A DNA stretch of 64,000 nucleotides from Flavobacterium sp. HSC-32F16 (GCF_024171645.1 NZ_JALKAC010000003.1:248001-312000); one strand, 5' to 3'; positions 54,343 through 64,000 are shown, counted from the stretch's first letter. The notes: generated by a model not told the origin, from the letters alone. A program made the numbers and translations.

Positions 54343-56814
54343 TTATTTCAAAGGTGTAACCCTGTATGACATTCCTTTTTTAGTCTCGAAAACGGCAACA
54401 TAACCTATAGACGATTTCTCGCTTTTGATATTCAGTTTTTCGATTATAAAAGGCTCTGAAGATCTTACAGCGCATTTTCCTCCAATATTAGATACAATTT
54501 TTGTCTGACTCATTTTTCCATTATTCCACTTTATGTCAACTGTAAAATTACCTTTTGCAGTAATTCCTTTTATTTCGCCATCTTTCCAAGCATCTGGCAA
54601 TGCAGGAAGCAGATGAATTTCCTTGTTCTGGCTTTGCATCAACATTTCGATCACGCCAGCGGTTCCTGCAAAATTTCCATCGATCTGAAAAGGCGGATGT
54701 GCGTCAAAAAGATTCGGATAACAACCTCCTTGTCGTTTGTATTTAGGATCATTGTCTTTCGTCAGTCTCAATTGATTTTTAAATAATTGATAAGCATGAT
54801 TGCCGTCCAAAAGTCTTGCCCACATGTTTACTTTCCACGCCAAGCTCCAGCCTGTTCCGTCGTCGCCTCGCAATTCTAATGTTTTCTTTGCTGCTGCAGC
54901 TAATTCTGGCGTTTTCAGTGGCGAAATTAAATTAGCAGGATGCAAAGCATACAAATGCGAAGTATGCCTGTGATGTGGATCTTCTTCTTCAAAATCTTTA
55001 TACCATTCTAACAATTGTCCTTTGCTTCCAATTTGAAAAGGAAGTAATTGAGCTGAAGCTTTGTTTACTTTTTCGCTGAATTCTAAATCGGTATTCAAGA
55101 CTTTAGAAGCTTTTACCGTATTTTCGAATAAATCTTTTATGATCCCAATATCCATTGTAGAAGCTGTCGTTACAGTTCCTTTCTTTTTCCCATCATAATA
55201 AAATATATTTTCCGGCGAAGTCGAAGGCATTGTCACTAAATGATTATTCTTGTCTTTCTGCAGCCAATCCAAACTAAATTCGGCCGCTCCTTTTATAATT
55301 GGATATACTCTTTTAAGATAGGCTAAATCCCCAGTATATTCATAATGTTCCCACAAATGTCTGCTTAACCAATTGGCCCCCATGTACCAGTTTGCCCACA
55401 TTGGATCTCCTTTTCCGAAATCGCCCACCGGATTTGTCATTGCCCAGATATCTGAGTTATGATGTAAAACCCAGCCATTGGCATGATAATAACTTTTGGC
55501 GGTTTCTGCTCCCGTAACAGAAGCATTTTTAATGTATTCGTCAAGCGGAAAAAACAGTTCAGACAAACTTGCTGATTCTACCGGCCAGTAATTCATCTGT
55601 AAATTAATATTTGTGGTGTAATTACTGCTCCAAGGCGCACGAAGTTTGTTGTTCCAGATTCCCTGCAAATTAGCTGGCGCATTGTGTGTACGGGAAGAAG
55701 AAATCAGTAAATAACGTCCAAACTGAAAAAATAAAGCTTCTAATCCGGCATCTTGTTCACCTTTTGCATATTGCTCCAGTCTTATATCTGTTGCCAGATT
55801 GGATTTATTATTTTCTTTTTCATTTAATTTTAAAGAAACTCTATTAAAGAACTTTTGAAAATCAGCTACATGCTCTTTTAATAAACTATCGTATTTCTTC
55901 GCAACCGCTTTTTTAATCGGACTTTCAGCAAATTTGTGTTCGTCTTTTCCTTGGCTGCCAGGACATTTATCAAATCCGTTGAAACTTGTCGCTGCCGAAA
56001 CGAAAAGCAAAATCTCACTGGCATTTTTAATCACTAATTTATTTCCTTCAGAAGTGATTTCTCCGTCTTTTATAATTGGTTTAACAATCAATTCAAAACG
56101 CATTCCTCTACAACCTGATAGATCTTCATAAACAACGGGCTCTTTGTTGTAATCAATGTAATTTGGATCTGAGTGAGAAGGCGCTTTTCCTCTTAAAACC
56201 AACGATTTATCTTTTATAGATTTCTCATTTTTCAAAAGACTTGAAGCATCAAGTGTCACAGAAAGTCTTTTTAATTGATCTGCCGAAAGTTTAATTACGA
56301 TACATTGTGCAGGTGCCGAAGCAAATATTTCTCTTTTATAATTTACGCCGTCAACTTTAAAATTGGTTACGGCTAATCCTGTTTGAATATCAAGACTTCT
56401 ATTGTACGATTCTATTTTCTGTCCGCCAAAATCTTGGTTTAAAATAAGATCTCCCAACGGCATAAAACTTTCGCTGTAAGGTCCCTGCATATTTTTAGTT
56501 AGAACATTGGCTTTTTCAAAATCTTCCTTTATAAGCGCTTCTCTAATTAAAGCCAGATTTTTAAAGGCATCTGGATTTACATTTTTCGCCACAGGTCCGC
56601 CGCTCCATAAAGTAGCTTCATTCAACTGAATTAATTCTGAATCAACTCTGCCAAAAACCATTGCTCCAAGTGTACCATTTCCAACAGGAAGTGCTTCTGT
56701 CCATTCAACAGCAGGCTGATTGTAATGCAATTTTAAATCCTGTTGTGCAAAAACAGAAAATCCTGTCAAGGTTAACAATAAAAAGAGGCTTTTTTGAAGA
56801 GAATGATACGGCAT
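54343..56814 (-). CDS. GH95 alpha-L-fucosidase/alpha-L-galactosidase
   Basis: 823 residues. Signal peptide (LFLLLTLTGFSVFAQ). Family pattern: NQPAVEWTEALPVGNGTLGA at the N terminus, VDSELIQLNEATLWSGGP, RTHNAPANLQGIWNNKLRAP, TNINLQMNYWPVESASLSEL and WSLAWKVNMWARLLDG near the end. The barrel is (alpha/alpha)6. It cleaves alpha-1,2-L-fucose or L-galactose from xyloglucan or rhamnogalacturonan side chains. It sits between GH51 (87 bp) and GH2 (23 bp) on the same strand. Confidence 0.9.
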   Translation of the reverse strand: MPYHSLQKSLFLLLTLTGFSVFAQQDLKLHYNQPAVEWTEALPVGNGTLGAMVFGRVDSELIQLNEATLWSGGPVAKNVNPDAFKNLALIREALIKEDFEKANVLTKNMQGPYSESFMPLGDLILNQDFGGQKIESYNRSLDIQTGLAVTNFKVDGVNYKREIFASAPAQCIVIKLSADQLKRLSVTLDASSLLKNEKSIKDKSLVLRGKAPSHSDPNYIDYNKEPVVYEDLSGCRGMRFELIVKPIIKDGEITSEGNKLVIKNASEILLFVSAATSFNGFDKCPGSQGKDEHKFAESPIKKAVAKKYDSLLKEHVADFQKFFNRVSLKLNEKENNKSNLATDIRLEQYAKGEQDAGLEALFFQFGRYLLISSSRTHNAPANLQGIWNNKLRAPWSSNYTTNINLQMNYWPVESASLSELFFPLDEYIKNASVTGAETAKSYYHANGWVLHHNSDIWAMTNPVGDFGKGDPMWANWYMGANWLSRHLWEHYEYTGDLAYLKRVYPIIKGAAEFSLDWLQKDKNNHLVTMPSTSPENIFYYDGKKKGTVTTASTMDIGIIKDLFENTVKASKVLNTDLEFSEKVNKASAQLLPFQIGSKGQLLEWYKDFEEEDPHHRHTSHLYALHPANLISPLKTPELAAAAKKTLELRGDDGTGWSLAWKVNMWARLLDGNHAYQLFKNQLRLTKDNDPKYKRQGGCYPNLFDAHPPFQIDGNFAGTAGVIEMLMQSQNKEIHLLPALPDAWKDGEIKGITAKGNFTVDIKWNNGKMSQTKIVSNIGGKCAVRSSEPFIIEKLNIKSEKSSIGYVAVFETKKGMSYRVTPLK

Positions 56815-56901
56815 GTATTTTATTTTTAAATGATAATAATGAACAAAGTAGTCAATTATATTTTTAGAAACCTGAAAGGTTTATTCGTACGAGTATGATT
56901 T

Positions 56902-58878
56902 TTAAATCGTTTTCAATTTCAAAACAGTAACAGAATAAGCAGGAAGAATCAATTGCTGGCTTCCTTTTGTTACTTTATATTCACTTTGTTTTGGAGTGAT
57001 TTTTTTAGGATCTGCAAACGTATTTTCATCTTGTAAATTTGCACTTGCTAAGCTGGTAATACTTCCTTTTGAACCTAATTTAGCTCCTTTTAAATCAATA
57101 CTTACTTCTTGGTTTGTTGCGGCAGTATTAACCAGTTTCACAATTATTTCTTTAGAATTTACATCTTTTACAGCCGAAGCGTATAAATTGTTCTGTCCAA
57201 TTAAAGCTTTGCCGTCCTGTGTAATACTTAACAAATCTGTTCCTTTATTGGTCGAAAATAATTGCTGCACATAATAATTCGCTGAACCATAAGATTGCAG
57301 ATTATTGAACCAAATCATATCTGGTGTCCATTGCCAAGCGTCTTCGTGCGCCATCAAAGGTGCGTACGAAGTCAATTGAACTACTTCTGCATTTCTTTCT
57401 AATCCAGTCATAAAAGCCGCTTCAGAAAAAGCACATTCCCAATTATTTCTGTTATTTGGGTTTGCTCCCGAAACACTCTGCGCAGCATATTCGCCAGCAA
57501 ATATTTTAGGTCCTTTTCGGTCATAATTATCGTAACGTCCTGCATTTTCTCTAAACCATTTTGGACTTTCATAATAATGTTCGTCAACCAATTCTGCGTT
57601 TAGTTTTTTAAGTTCTGCCATAGCAAAATCAAAATGCTCGCCAGCAGGAGAAGGACCGCTTCCAGATACAATTATGATATTGGGATATTTTGCTTTTATG
57701 GCTTTTTCAAAAACCTTAAATCGGTCAATATAATCTGGTCCCCATTGTTCGTTTCCAACTCCAATATATTTTAGGTTAAATGGCTTTGGATGTCCCATAT
57801 CTGAGCGGATTTTTCCCCAATTTGTAGTCACAGCTCCATTTGCAAATTCAATTAAATCTAAAGCATCCTGCACATAAGGATCCAATTCGTTTAGCGGAGC
57901 TAATTCTCCAGTATTGTACTGACAAGCCATTCCGCAGCTTAAAATTGGCAAAGGTTCTGCGCCAATATCTTCTGAAAGCTGGAAATATTCAAAAAAACCT
58001 AATCCAAAACTTTGGAAATAATCGGGAGTTTGTTTGTGATTGAATTCAACATTCCAACGGTTCATTTTTGTTTCTCTGTCCTCTACATTTCCAACCGATT
58101 TTTTCCATTGGTAACGATCTGAAAGTGTTCTTCCTTCAACAATACAACCGCCGGGAAAACGTAAAAATCCTGGTTTCACATCATATAATAATTGCACCAA
58201 ATCTTTACGAAGTCCATTTTTTCTACCTTTCCAAGTATCTTCAGGAAACAACGAAATCATATCTAAATCTATAGTTCCTGTTCCTTCAAACGTGATTTTT
58301 AGTTTTGCTTTTGCTTCAGTTTGAATGGCGGTAATTTGAGCGGTATACGTGGTCCATTGTTCTGATTTTGGAACAATGCTCGTTTCTCCAATTACTTTTT
58401 GGTCTTTATCAATTAATTGAAAAATGATTTTTTTGATGGCATTTTTTTCATTAGCTGCTTTTAAAGAAAGATTGTATTTTGCATCTTTCTTCACTCCCAT
58501 TCCTCTGAAACCTTCGTTTATTAAAGCATAACCTTTGTCGCTATTAATTTCAACCCTGCAAAAAACAGTATTATTTGCCTCAATTTTGATTGGCGCGGCA
58601 CTACCCGATTCTTTATTCATCGAAGACCTTTTCGTGTTTGGCTGTTCCCAACCCATTAATGGTTTATCAAATTCAAAAGATCTATTTTTAATCATTTCTG
58701 CGTATAATCCTCCATCTGCAGCAAAATTGATATCTTCAAAAAATAATCCGAACATCGTCGGCTGGATTTTGGTAATCGTTTTTGAAGCATCAACTTCTAA
58801 TGTCGCTTTTTGAGCATTTAGATAGAAACCGCTCATTAATAGACCGTAAATAGTAAATTTTCTGATATTCTTTTTCAT
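56902..58878 (-). CDS. GH51 alpha-L-arabinofuranosidase
   Basis: 658 residues. Signal peptide ending LNAQ. The family start is TMFGLFFEDINFAADGGLYA. A carbohydrate-binding-like insertion follows (residues about 70-215). The barrel carries acid/base Glu377 in GVGNEQWG and nucleophile Glu463 in FAGEYAAQ. The C-terminal beta-domain ends in SVTVLKL. It releases L-arabinose from arabinan and arabinoxylan, in step with the GH43 enzyme downstream. It lies 18 bp downstream of the first GH28 gene. Confidence 0.92.
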   Translation of the reverse strand: MKKNIRKFTIYGLLMSGFYLNAQKATLEVDASKTITKIQPTMFGLFFEDINFAADGGLYAEMIKNRSFEFDKPLMGWEQPNTKRSSMNKESGSAAPIKIEANNTVFCRVEINSDKGYALINEGFRGMGVKKDAKYNLSLKAANEKNAIKKIIFQLIDKDQKVIGETSIVPKSEQWTTYTAQITAIQTEAKAKLKITFEGTGTIDLDMISLFPEDTWKGRKNGLRKDLVQLLYDVKPGFLRFPGGCIVEGRTLSDRYQWKKSVGNVEDRETKMNRWNVEFNHKQTPDYFQSFGLGFFEYFQLSEDIGAEPLPILSCGMACQYNTGELAPLNELDPYVQDALDLIEFANGAVTTNWGKIRSDMGHPKPFNLKYIGVGNEQWGPDYIDRFKVFEKAIKAKYPNIIIVSGSGPSPAGEHFDFAMAELKKLNAELVDEHYYESPKWFRENAGRYDNYDRKGPKIFAGEYAAQSVSGANPNNRNNWECAFSEAAFMTGLERNAEVVQLTSYAPLMAHEDAWQWTPDMIWFNNLQSYGSANYYVQQLFSTNKGTDLLSITQDGKALIGQNNLYASAVKDVNSKEIIVKLVNTAATNQEVSIDLKGAKLGSKGSITSLASANLQDENTFADPKKITPKQSEYKVTKGSQQLILPAYSVTVLKLKTI

Positions 58879-58896
58879 AGCTTTAAAATGAACTGA

Positions 58897-60336
58897 TTAT
58901 TTTTTTACTGCTTCTAATTTAGCTGGAAAAGCGGATTCCCCATCTAAATTAGTAATAATTAAAGTATCTACATTTTTACTTTCGACTGCATGTTTAAAAT
59001 AATCAGGTTTATTTTTACCCCATCTTACGGTAGAATTCTGCACTTTGATGCTTTCCGCCGAATCGAAATAAAACCCTGAAGTGCTTCCTTTTACAAAACC
59101 TTCCACATTCGCTGGACGTCTGTCATATAATCCTCCTTGAAAAGAAGTCGTTTTGTCAATAAAAACACTTACATTATCAAAAACAATATTCTTGATTTTA
59201 TCTTTTGATTCACCGCTTACAAACACGCCATTTTCTCCTGTACATTGAATATTAGAAAAATAAATATTTTTGATTTCCCCTACTTTTCCTTCGGTTGCGC
59301 CTTTTGGAAAACGCCAATTTGCATCTTTATGATTTCCTTTTGCCCTGCTGAAAGCGGTTATATAAATTGGTTCTGCTTTTCCCCACCAAGTGTCGGTGTT
59401 TAATTTTCCTTCAATAATAATATTAGAAAAAATAACATTGCTTACCGTTCCTTCATCGCGATTCTGAATTCCTAAAGCTCGGTTACTGTTTTTAATGATA
59501 CAATTGTTGAAAACCACTTGTCTGATCGCGTCCATGTTTTCTGAACCAATTTTGATTGCACAACTGCTGCTGGTCATCGTACAATTCGTAACGGTAATAT
59601 TTTCGCAGGCACCAAATTCTTCGAATTCTCTTCTGTTTTTCAAGCAGATACAATCGTCACCGCTTTCGATGTAACAATCGCTGATTCGAACATTTTTAGA
59701 ATGATCCAAATCGATTCCGTCGCTGTTACGAACTTTTAAACTATTCAATAAAGTTATCCCACTGATTACAACATCGTTACAGCCAATTAAATGCACTGTC
59801 CAATACGCCGAATTTCCGATATGAACATCTTTAATTCTGATATTTTTCCCGCCAATAATAGTCAATACGTGAGGTCGTGGATCTAATACATTAAAGGGTT
59901 TTAGGATATAAGCGTCATCTTCTTCTGCTCCCATAAAAGAAATTCCGTTTCCGTCTATTTTGCCGCTTCCGCTAATGGTAAAATCCTCGATATTTTCTCC
60001 TCCAATCCAAATTGTTCCTTCTCCTGGATTCGTTCTGAAAGCACTTTTTGTATATAATTTTTCATCTGGACTTGCTAGTAATTTTGCTCCGGCTTCGATA
60101 TGCAAATCTACTTTGGACTTTACATCAATTGGTCCCGCCAAAAAGGTAAACGGTGCCGGAATTAAAACTCTTCCACCTGTTTTAGTACAGGCATCTATTG
60201 CTTTCTGAATGGCTGCTGCATCGTTGGTTTTCCCGTCTCCTTTTGCGCCGTACTTTTTAACGTCGTAGATTTTCTGTGCAGAAACAGTTAAGGAAATACA
60301 GAAAATTAGGATCGCGATTATTGATTTTTTTTTCAT
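58897..60336 (-). CDS. GH28 polygalacturonase-like enzyme
   Basis: 479 residues. Signal peptide (IIAILIFCISLTVSAQ). The parallel beta-helix starts KYGAKGDGKTNDAAAIQKAI. Catalytic motifs NSDGIDLDHSKNV and SGDDCICLKNR are present; the usual GHG loop is replaced by SSCAIKIGSEN, as in exo-acting or rhamnogalacturonan members. It should hydrolyse galacturonic-acid links in pectin. It shares 45% or more of its start with the GH28 copy upstream by eye, so both may stem from a duplication. Confidence 0.88.
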   Translation of the reverse strand: MKKKSIIAILIFCISLTVSAQKIYDVKKYGAKGDGKTNDAAAIQKAIDACTKTGGRVLIPAPFTFLAGPIDVKSKVDLHIEAGAKLLASPDEKLYTKSAFRTNPGEGTIWIGGENIEDFTISGSGKIDGNGISFMGAEEDDAYILKPFNVLDPRPHVLTIIGGKNIRIKDVHIGNSAYWTVHLIGCNDVVISGITLLNSLKVRNSDGIDLDHSKNVRISDCYIESGDDCICLKNRREFEEFGACENITVTNCTMTSSSCAIKIGSENMDAIRQVVFNNCIIKNSNRALGIQNRDEGTVSNVIFSNIIIEGKLNTDTWWGKAEPIYITAFSRAKGNHKDANWRFPKGATEGKVGEIKNIYFSNIQCTGENGVFVSGESKDKIKNIVFDNVSVFIDKTTSFQGGLYDRRPANVEGFVKGSTSGFYFDSAESIKVQNSTVRWGKNKPDYFKHAVESKNVDTLIITNLDGESAFPAKLEAVKK

Positions 60337-60417
60337 TTCATTTATGTATTAAAAACTTTATCTGAGATATACTTCGCAAAGTTTTTGGTTTATTTTTTTA
60401 ATCTCGCTAAGTTTTTT

Positions 60418-60510
60418 TTTCACGCAGATCTTGCAGATTTGGGCAGATTTTATTTGATTTCTTTAAAAAATCTGCTGAATCTGCTTAAATCTTTTTAAAT
60501 CTGCGTGAAA
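60418..60510. repeat. Intergenic inverted repeat between the two GH28 genes
   Basis: TTTCACGCAGAT (60418-60429) pairs with ATCTGCGTGAAA (60499-60510); the interior repeats TCTGC and GCAGAT several times. This REP-like sequence is often seen between Flavobacterium genes. Confidence 0.7.
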
Positions 60511-60568
60511 CAAAATTTTACAATCATTGGCAAAAAACTTTGTGTCTTTTGGACTTTGCGGCTAAATA

Positions 60569-62098
60569 CTAATGCGCTGGCAATTCAAACTTATTTTGCT
60601 CTGGTTCGATTTTTCTTTTTAAAGATTCGCTGTCCAAATTGCTTGACAAAACATCTTTAAAAATAATTTGATTGATTTTGTCTGAAGGAACATCAATCGC
60701 TTTCATTGTGAGATTTTTTACATCATCAAAAACAAAAGCGGGACGAAAATCTTCTTTATCCAAAATCAGTTTTATATTCTTCATCTCGATTCCGTTTACG
60801 TGTCGTACGTAAAATCCCCAAGAAGGCAATTCTCCAAACATGGTAAATTCAGGATAACCATTGATGTTTTCTTTCACATCTTTTAATCGACTTAACGGAT
60901 GATATGCCATTCCTTTTGAAGCTCTTCCGGGATAAATAATTTCAATGTTTTCTAAAGTCACATTTTCTATCAAATGTCCCGGAATTCCGGCAATTGAAGC
61001 TGGAAACGGATTATGAAAATAATCTACTTCTGGTCCGCGCATATCGTAATCAATATCCGGACGGCCAAACGGAACTTGCACTTTTACATTTTTAACCGAT
61101 ACATTTTTGATATAACCCGGTTTGTCTCCATTTCTGTGACCTAAACGAATCAATACGGCATTTCCTGTATTAACCGCTGTAATATCTGAAACTTTTATAT
61201 TCTCAATTTCCCCTCCATCAACAGATTCAATAGCAACTGCCGATCTGAAAGTATCAAAAACCTTGATGTTTTCTATCGTTACATTTTTGAAACTTCCGTA
61301 AGAACCTGTACCAAATTTCACTGCATTGGCACTCGATCTAATGGTACAATTTCCGATATAAATATTATTATTGTGTAATCCCGGCACTTCCGATTTTAAG
61401 CAGATTCCATCATCGGCGGCATTTACATTGCAATTGGTTATTCGCACATTTTCACAACCGTTAACATCAATTCCGTCATTGTTCCAATAAGCTCTGCTAT
61501 CAACTTTCATAAAATCAATGACAATATTTTTACATGCTGTAAAACACTGTACCCATCCTGGACTGTCTTTTAATGTAATTTGAGTCATTGTAATTGAATC
61601 AGACTTTACAAACGAAATCAGTTTTCCTCTATGGTCTTCAGGACGCATTCTTCTGTAATTGTATTTGGGATCAATTAGAACTCCTGTATGATGCAGAGAA
61701 TCAATTGCTAAAGCCAATTCTCTCCCCTGTCCGTCTATAATTCCTTTTCCGTTTATAGCAATATTCTTGGATTCATAGGCAATTATAAAAGCCCTAATTC
61801 CTTCATATTTCGGATAATCTACTGGATTGGTGCTTCCTAATAAAATGGCTCCATCTTCAAAAAACAATTCCACATCATTTTTTAAAACAATACTTCCAGA
61901 GAGAAATGTACCTTTAGAAAAAACAACTTTTCCGCCTTTATTTTTGTTTGCTGCGTCAATTGCTTTTTGGATGGCTTTTGTATTTAAAGTTTTTCCATCT
62001 GCGACAGCGCCGTATTTTTTAACGTCAAATACCTTTTGCGCCGAAATAGTTACGGAAACACAAAAAACAAACAATACGATTATAAAATTTCTTTTCAT
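60569..62098 (-). CDS. GH28 family pectin hydrolase, second copy
   Basis: 509 residues. Signal peptide (FIIVLFVFCVSVTISAQ). Beta-helix start KYGAVADGKTLNTKAIQKAI. Catalytic region NNDGIDVNGCENV and NAADDGICLKSE; here the usual GDD is ADD, and the GHG loop reads SANAVKFGTGS, a subgroup pattern. It likely cleaves a different pectic link (for example rhamnogalacturonan or an exo-end) from its neighbour. REP-like spacers lie on both sides. Confidence 0.85.
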   Translation of the reverse strand: MKRNFIIVLFVFCVSVTISAQKVFDVKKYGAVADGKTLNTKAIQKAIDAANKNKGGKVVFSKGTFLSGSIVLKNDVELFFEDGAILLGSTNPVDYPKYEGIRAFIIAYESKNIAINGKGIIDGQGRELALAIDSLHHTGVLIDPKYNYRRMRPEDHRGKLISFVKSDSITMTQITLKDSPGWVQCFTACKNIVIDFMKVDSRAYWNNDGIDVNGCENVRITNCNVNAADDGICLKSEVPGLHNNNIYIGNCTIRSSANAVKFGTGSYGSFKNVTIENIKVFDTFRSAVAIESVDGGEIENIKVSDITAVNTGNAVLIRLGHRNGDKPGYIKNVSVKNVKVQVPFGRPDIDYDMRGPEVDYFHNPFPASIAGIPGHLIENVTLENIEIIYPGRASKGMAYHPLSRLKDVKENINGYPEFTMFGELPSWGFYVRHVNGIEMKNIKLILDKEDFRPAFVFDDVKNLTMKAIDVPSDKINQIIFKDVLSSNLDSESLKRKIEPEQNKFELPAH

Positions 62099-62134
62099 TT
62101 CTATTTTTTTTATGCCACAAAGTCACTAAGTGAA

Positions 62135-62220
62135 AGTGAACCATATAAGTAATATAAGGTCAATTAAGACAAAACTTAAATTATCTTATATTACTCATAT
62201 GGTAAAAAAAAACTTTGCGC
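62135..62220. repeat. Intergenic REP-like inverted repeat upstream of GH28 copy 2
   Basis: CCATATAAGTAATATAAG pairs with CTTATATTACTCATATGG (one mismatch) across a roughly 25-nt loop. Flanking text (ACTTTGCG, TTTGCATC, TTTGCGAG) is the low-complexity family seen between Flavobacterium genes. Confidence 0.65.
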
Positions 62221-62301
62221 TTTTGCATCTTTGCGAGCAATTTTCAATTTAATCTTTTTTAATAAACTTTGAGCCTTTGTGTCTTCGCGGCAAAACAAAA
62301 T

Positions 62302-63939
62302 TTACCAGAAAACAGTATATAAAGCGACCAAAATTCCGCTGATAATAAAAGAACCAACAATAAATTCTGAAGACACTTTAAACATCGATTTATCAACTTC
62401 AATTTTATGTAGTTCTGACTCTTGTTCTGATACTGGTTTTGCCAAACTAATTCCTACCATTATCAATACAATGATAAAGAAAACAATAGTCATACGGTCT
62501 AAGAAAGGATAATCAGGAAAAGCACCTTCTGTCCACATTGGCAGGAATTTTAATATAGCGGCAAGCGGCACTGTTAATAATGCACCCGCAAGTCCCGCTG
62601 CTGGAGTTGTTTTTTTCCAAAACATTCCCAACAAGAAAATTGCTAAAACCCCCGGTGAAAAGAAACCTACATATTCTTGTATAAATTGATAGGCTTGATC
62701 CAAGGATTTCAATGCCGGAGCAACAAAAGCTGCTATAATCATACAAACCACAACACACCATCTTCCTGTACGAACCAGTTTTTTTTCTGATGCCTGAGAA
62801 TTGAAATATTTTTTATAAATATCTAATGAAAAAATAGTCGAAATACTATTGGCTTTTCCTGCTAAAGAAGCCACAATTGCGGCTGTTAAAGCGGCTAATG
62901 CAACACCTTTTAATCCCGCAGGAAGTAAATTCATTAAAGTTGGATAGGCGTGATCTGGTTTTAAAACTCCTGCAGCATCGACCATTTCCTGCTGAAACAT
63001 TCCGTTTTCATGCATTACAAACATGGCGATTCCCGGTAAAACGGCAATAATTGGCACTAATAATTTTAGGAAAGCGGCAAATAAAATTCCTTTGCGAGCT
63101 GTTTTTAAATCGGCACCTAAAGCTCTTTGAACAATATATTGATTGCATCCCCAATACGCCAGATTATTGATTAACATTCCGCCAACTAAAACCGACATTC
63201 CCGGCAGTTCATTATAATGCGGATTAGATTCGTCCAATATCATATGCAAATGTCCAGGCGCTTCATCTGCAATAATGGCCAATCCTTTTAGAATGTCTTT
63301 TCCAAAACCAAACTGATCTGAAAGTAAAGTCAATGCTAAGTAAGTGGTAACTAACCCTCCCAGAATTAATACAATTACTTGAAACATATCGGTATATCCT
63401 ATTACTTTCATCCCGCCTAAAGTCACAATTACAGAGAATAAACTCAGCGCGATAACACAAAACTGAAAACTGACTGGCGCAATAGAAGAAATCGCTAAAG
63501 CTCCTAAGTAAATAATTGAAGTAAGATTGACAAATACATAAATCAAAAGCCAGATAATAGCCATAATCGTACTTACTGTTCCGCTGTATCTTTTGGCCAG
63601 AAACTGTGGCATTGTAAAGATTTTATTCTTCAAATAAATGGGAAGAATAAACATTGCCACAATAATTAAAGTGGCGGCAGACATCCATTCGTAAGAAGCA
63701 ATCGCAAGTCCGATGGCAAATCCCGAACCGCTCATACCGATAAAATGTTCTGCTGAAATATTAGAAGCAATTAAAGAAGCTCCAATTGCCCACCAAGTAA
63801 GTGAACCTTCGGCTAAAAAATATTCGTTGGAACTGGTCGCTGCCGTTTTTTTGCTTCTGTAAATATACATTCCATAGCTGGTCACTATGATAAAGTAAAT
63901 AAAGAAAACAATATAATCTGCGGTTTGTAATACATTCAT
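62302..63939 (-). CDS. Sodium:solute symporter (SSS family) for sugar uptake
   Basis: 545 residues with about 13-14 hydrophobic segments. N-terminal DYIVFFIYFIIVTSYGMYIY, then FLAEGSLTWWAIGASLIASN with ISAEHFIGMSGSG, the substrate and Na+ site region of SGLT-type carriers, and YLAKRYSG-type sequence (FLAKRYSGTVSTIMAI). It should carry a monosaccharide such as galacturonate, galactose or arabinose across the inner membrane with Na+. It is the first gene of the locus on the - strand; a candidate promoter lies about 30-60 bp upstream. No truncation is seen. Confidence 0.9.
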   Translation of the reverse strand: MNVLQTADYIVFFIYFIIVTSYGMYIYRSKKTAATSSNEYFLAEGSLTWWAIGASLIASNISAEHFIGMSGSGFAIGLAIASYEWMSAATLIIVAMFILPIYLKNKIFTMPQFLAKRYSGTVSTIMAIIWLLIYVFVNLTSIIYLGALAISSIAPVSFQFCVIALSLFSVIVTLGGMKVIGYTDMFQVIVLILGGLVTTYLALTLLSDQFGFGKDILKGLAIIADEAPGHLHMILDESNPHYNELPGMSVLVGGMLINNLAYWGCNQYIVQRALGADLKTARKGILFAAFLKLLVPIIAVLPGIAMFVMHENGMFQQEMVDAAGVLKPDHAYPTLMNLLPAGLKGVALAALTAAIVASLAGKANSISTIFSLDIYKKYFNSQASEKKLVRTGRWCVVVCMIIAAFVAPALKSLDQAYQFIQEYVGFFSPGVLAIFLLGMFWKKTTPAAGLAGALLTVPLAAILKFLPMWTEGAFPDYPFLDRMTIVFFIIVLIMVGISLAKPVSEQESELHKIEVDKSMFKVSSEFIVGSFIISGILVALYTVFW

Positions 63940-63969
63940 AATAGTGTGGTTATTGTGTGGTTAGATAGT

Positions 63970-64000
63970 AAAATGTATTTTAAGGTTTGATTCCCATCAA
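63970..64000 (-). promoter_or_regulatory. Candidate promoter for the sugar-utilization operon
   Basis: On the - strand TTG at the window edge (63998-64000), a 20-nt spacer and TACATTTT (63970-63977), close to the -33 TTG / -7 TAnnTTTG pattern. The -33 box touches the end of the window, so it cannot be fully checked. Confidence 0.35.

Overview
The window reads as a Bacteroidota chromosome segment, most likely Flavobacterium or a close relative. The support is AT-rich DNA, SusC/SusD pairs, a type 9 secretion (T9SS) C-terminal sorting module, a candidate promoter with a flavobacterial -7 box (TAnnTTTG-like), MobA/MobB mobilization genes of the Bacteroidota type and repetitive intergenic DNA often seen in Flavobacterium. 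No rRNA or tRNA gene was found.

Layout. (1) 1-15.0 kb is the cargo and mobilization end of an integrative or mobilizable element. It holds a PD-(D/E)XK protein (cut by the window edge) coupled to a putative AbiC-like abortive infection protein, a nuclease-vWA fusion, a Septu-like ATPase/HNH pair (ptuAB-like), a broken AraC fragment, a secreted trypsin-like protease with a 954-residue exported partner, and an excisionase-like HTH protein, an RteC-like protein, relaxase MobB and MobA. Upstream of mobA lie a 200-bp array of 8-bp repeats and a 20-bp inverted repeat that may belong to the transfer origin. (2) 16.3-25.3 kb is a cell-envelope cassette: a MauE/DoxX-like redox membrane protein and a small four-cysteine exported protein on one strand, facing SusC, SusD and an S9 peptidase on the other. 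(3) 25.6-46.2 kb is a defence island. It starts with a 206-nt nested-stem element of retron-like shape (no reverse transcriptase in view), an XRE regulator with its own operator, and a relaxase relic. Then come a type I restriction system (hsdR-hsdM-hsdS), a DUF262-HEPN pair and McrBC, all in one + strand run. Facing it is a complete type III CBASS operon: WYL regulator, CD-NTase, HORMA, TRIP13-like ATPase and a SAVED effector whose C-terminal half carries an HExxH metalloprotease motif. An HNH gene flanked by imperfect 100-bp repeats closes the island. (4) 46.2-47.5 kb is non-coding and may be the island border. (5) 47.5-64 kb carries a T9SS-sorted protein remnant and a pectin/hemicellulose utilization locus (GH43, GH27, GH2, GH95, GH51, two GH28 and a sodium/solute symporter), all on the - strand.

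How it works together. The two defence blocks combine DNA recognition and cutting (type I, McrBC, Septu-like, HNH) with abortive responses (AbiC-like, HEPN, CBASS). In the CBASS operon the HORMA and TRIP13-like proteins should gate synthesis of a cyclic oligonucleotide by the CD-NTase; this would then activate the SAVED-protease. The sugar locus should trim arabinan, galactan, fucose and galacturonan decorations and import the released sugar through the symporter; it has no SusCD pair inside the window.

The most unusual points are the SAVED-metalloprotease effector, the 206-nt structured element, the cassette-like repeats around the HNH gene, the nuclease-vWA fusion next to Septu, and the MauE/four-cysteine-protein/SusCD cassette. 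All functions are inferred from motifs read by eye; no database search was run.
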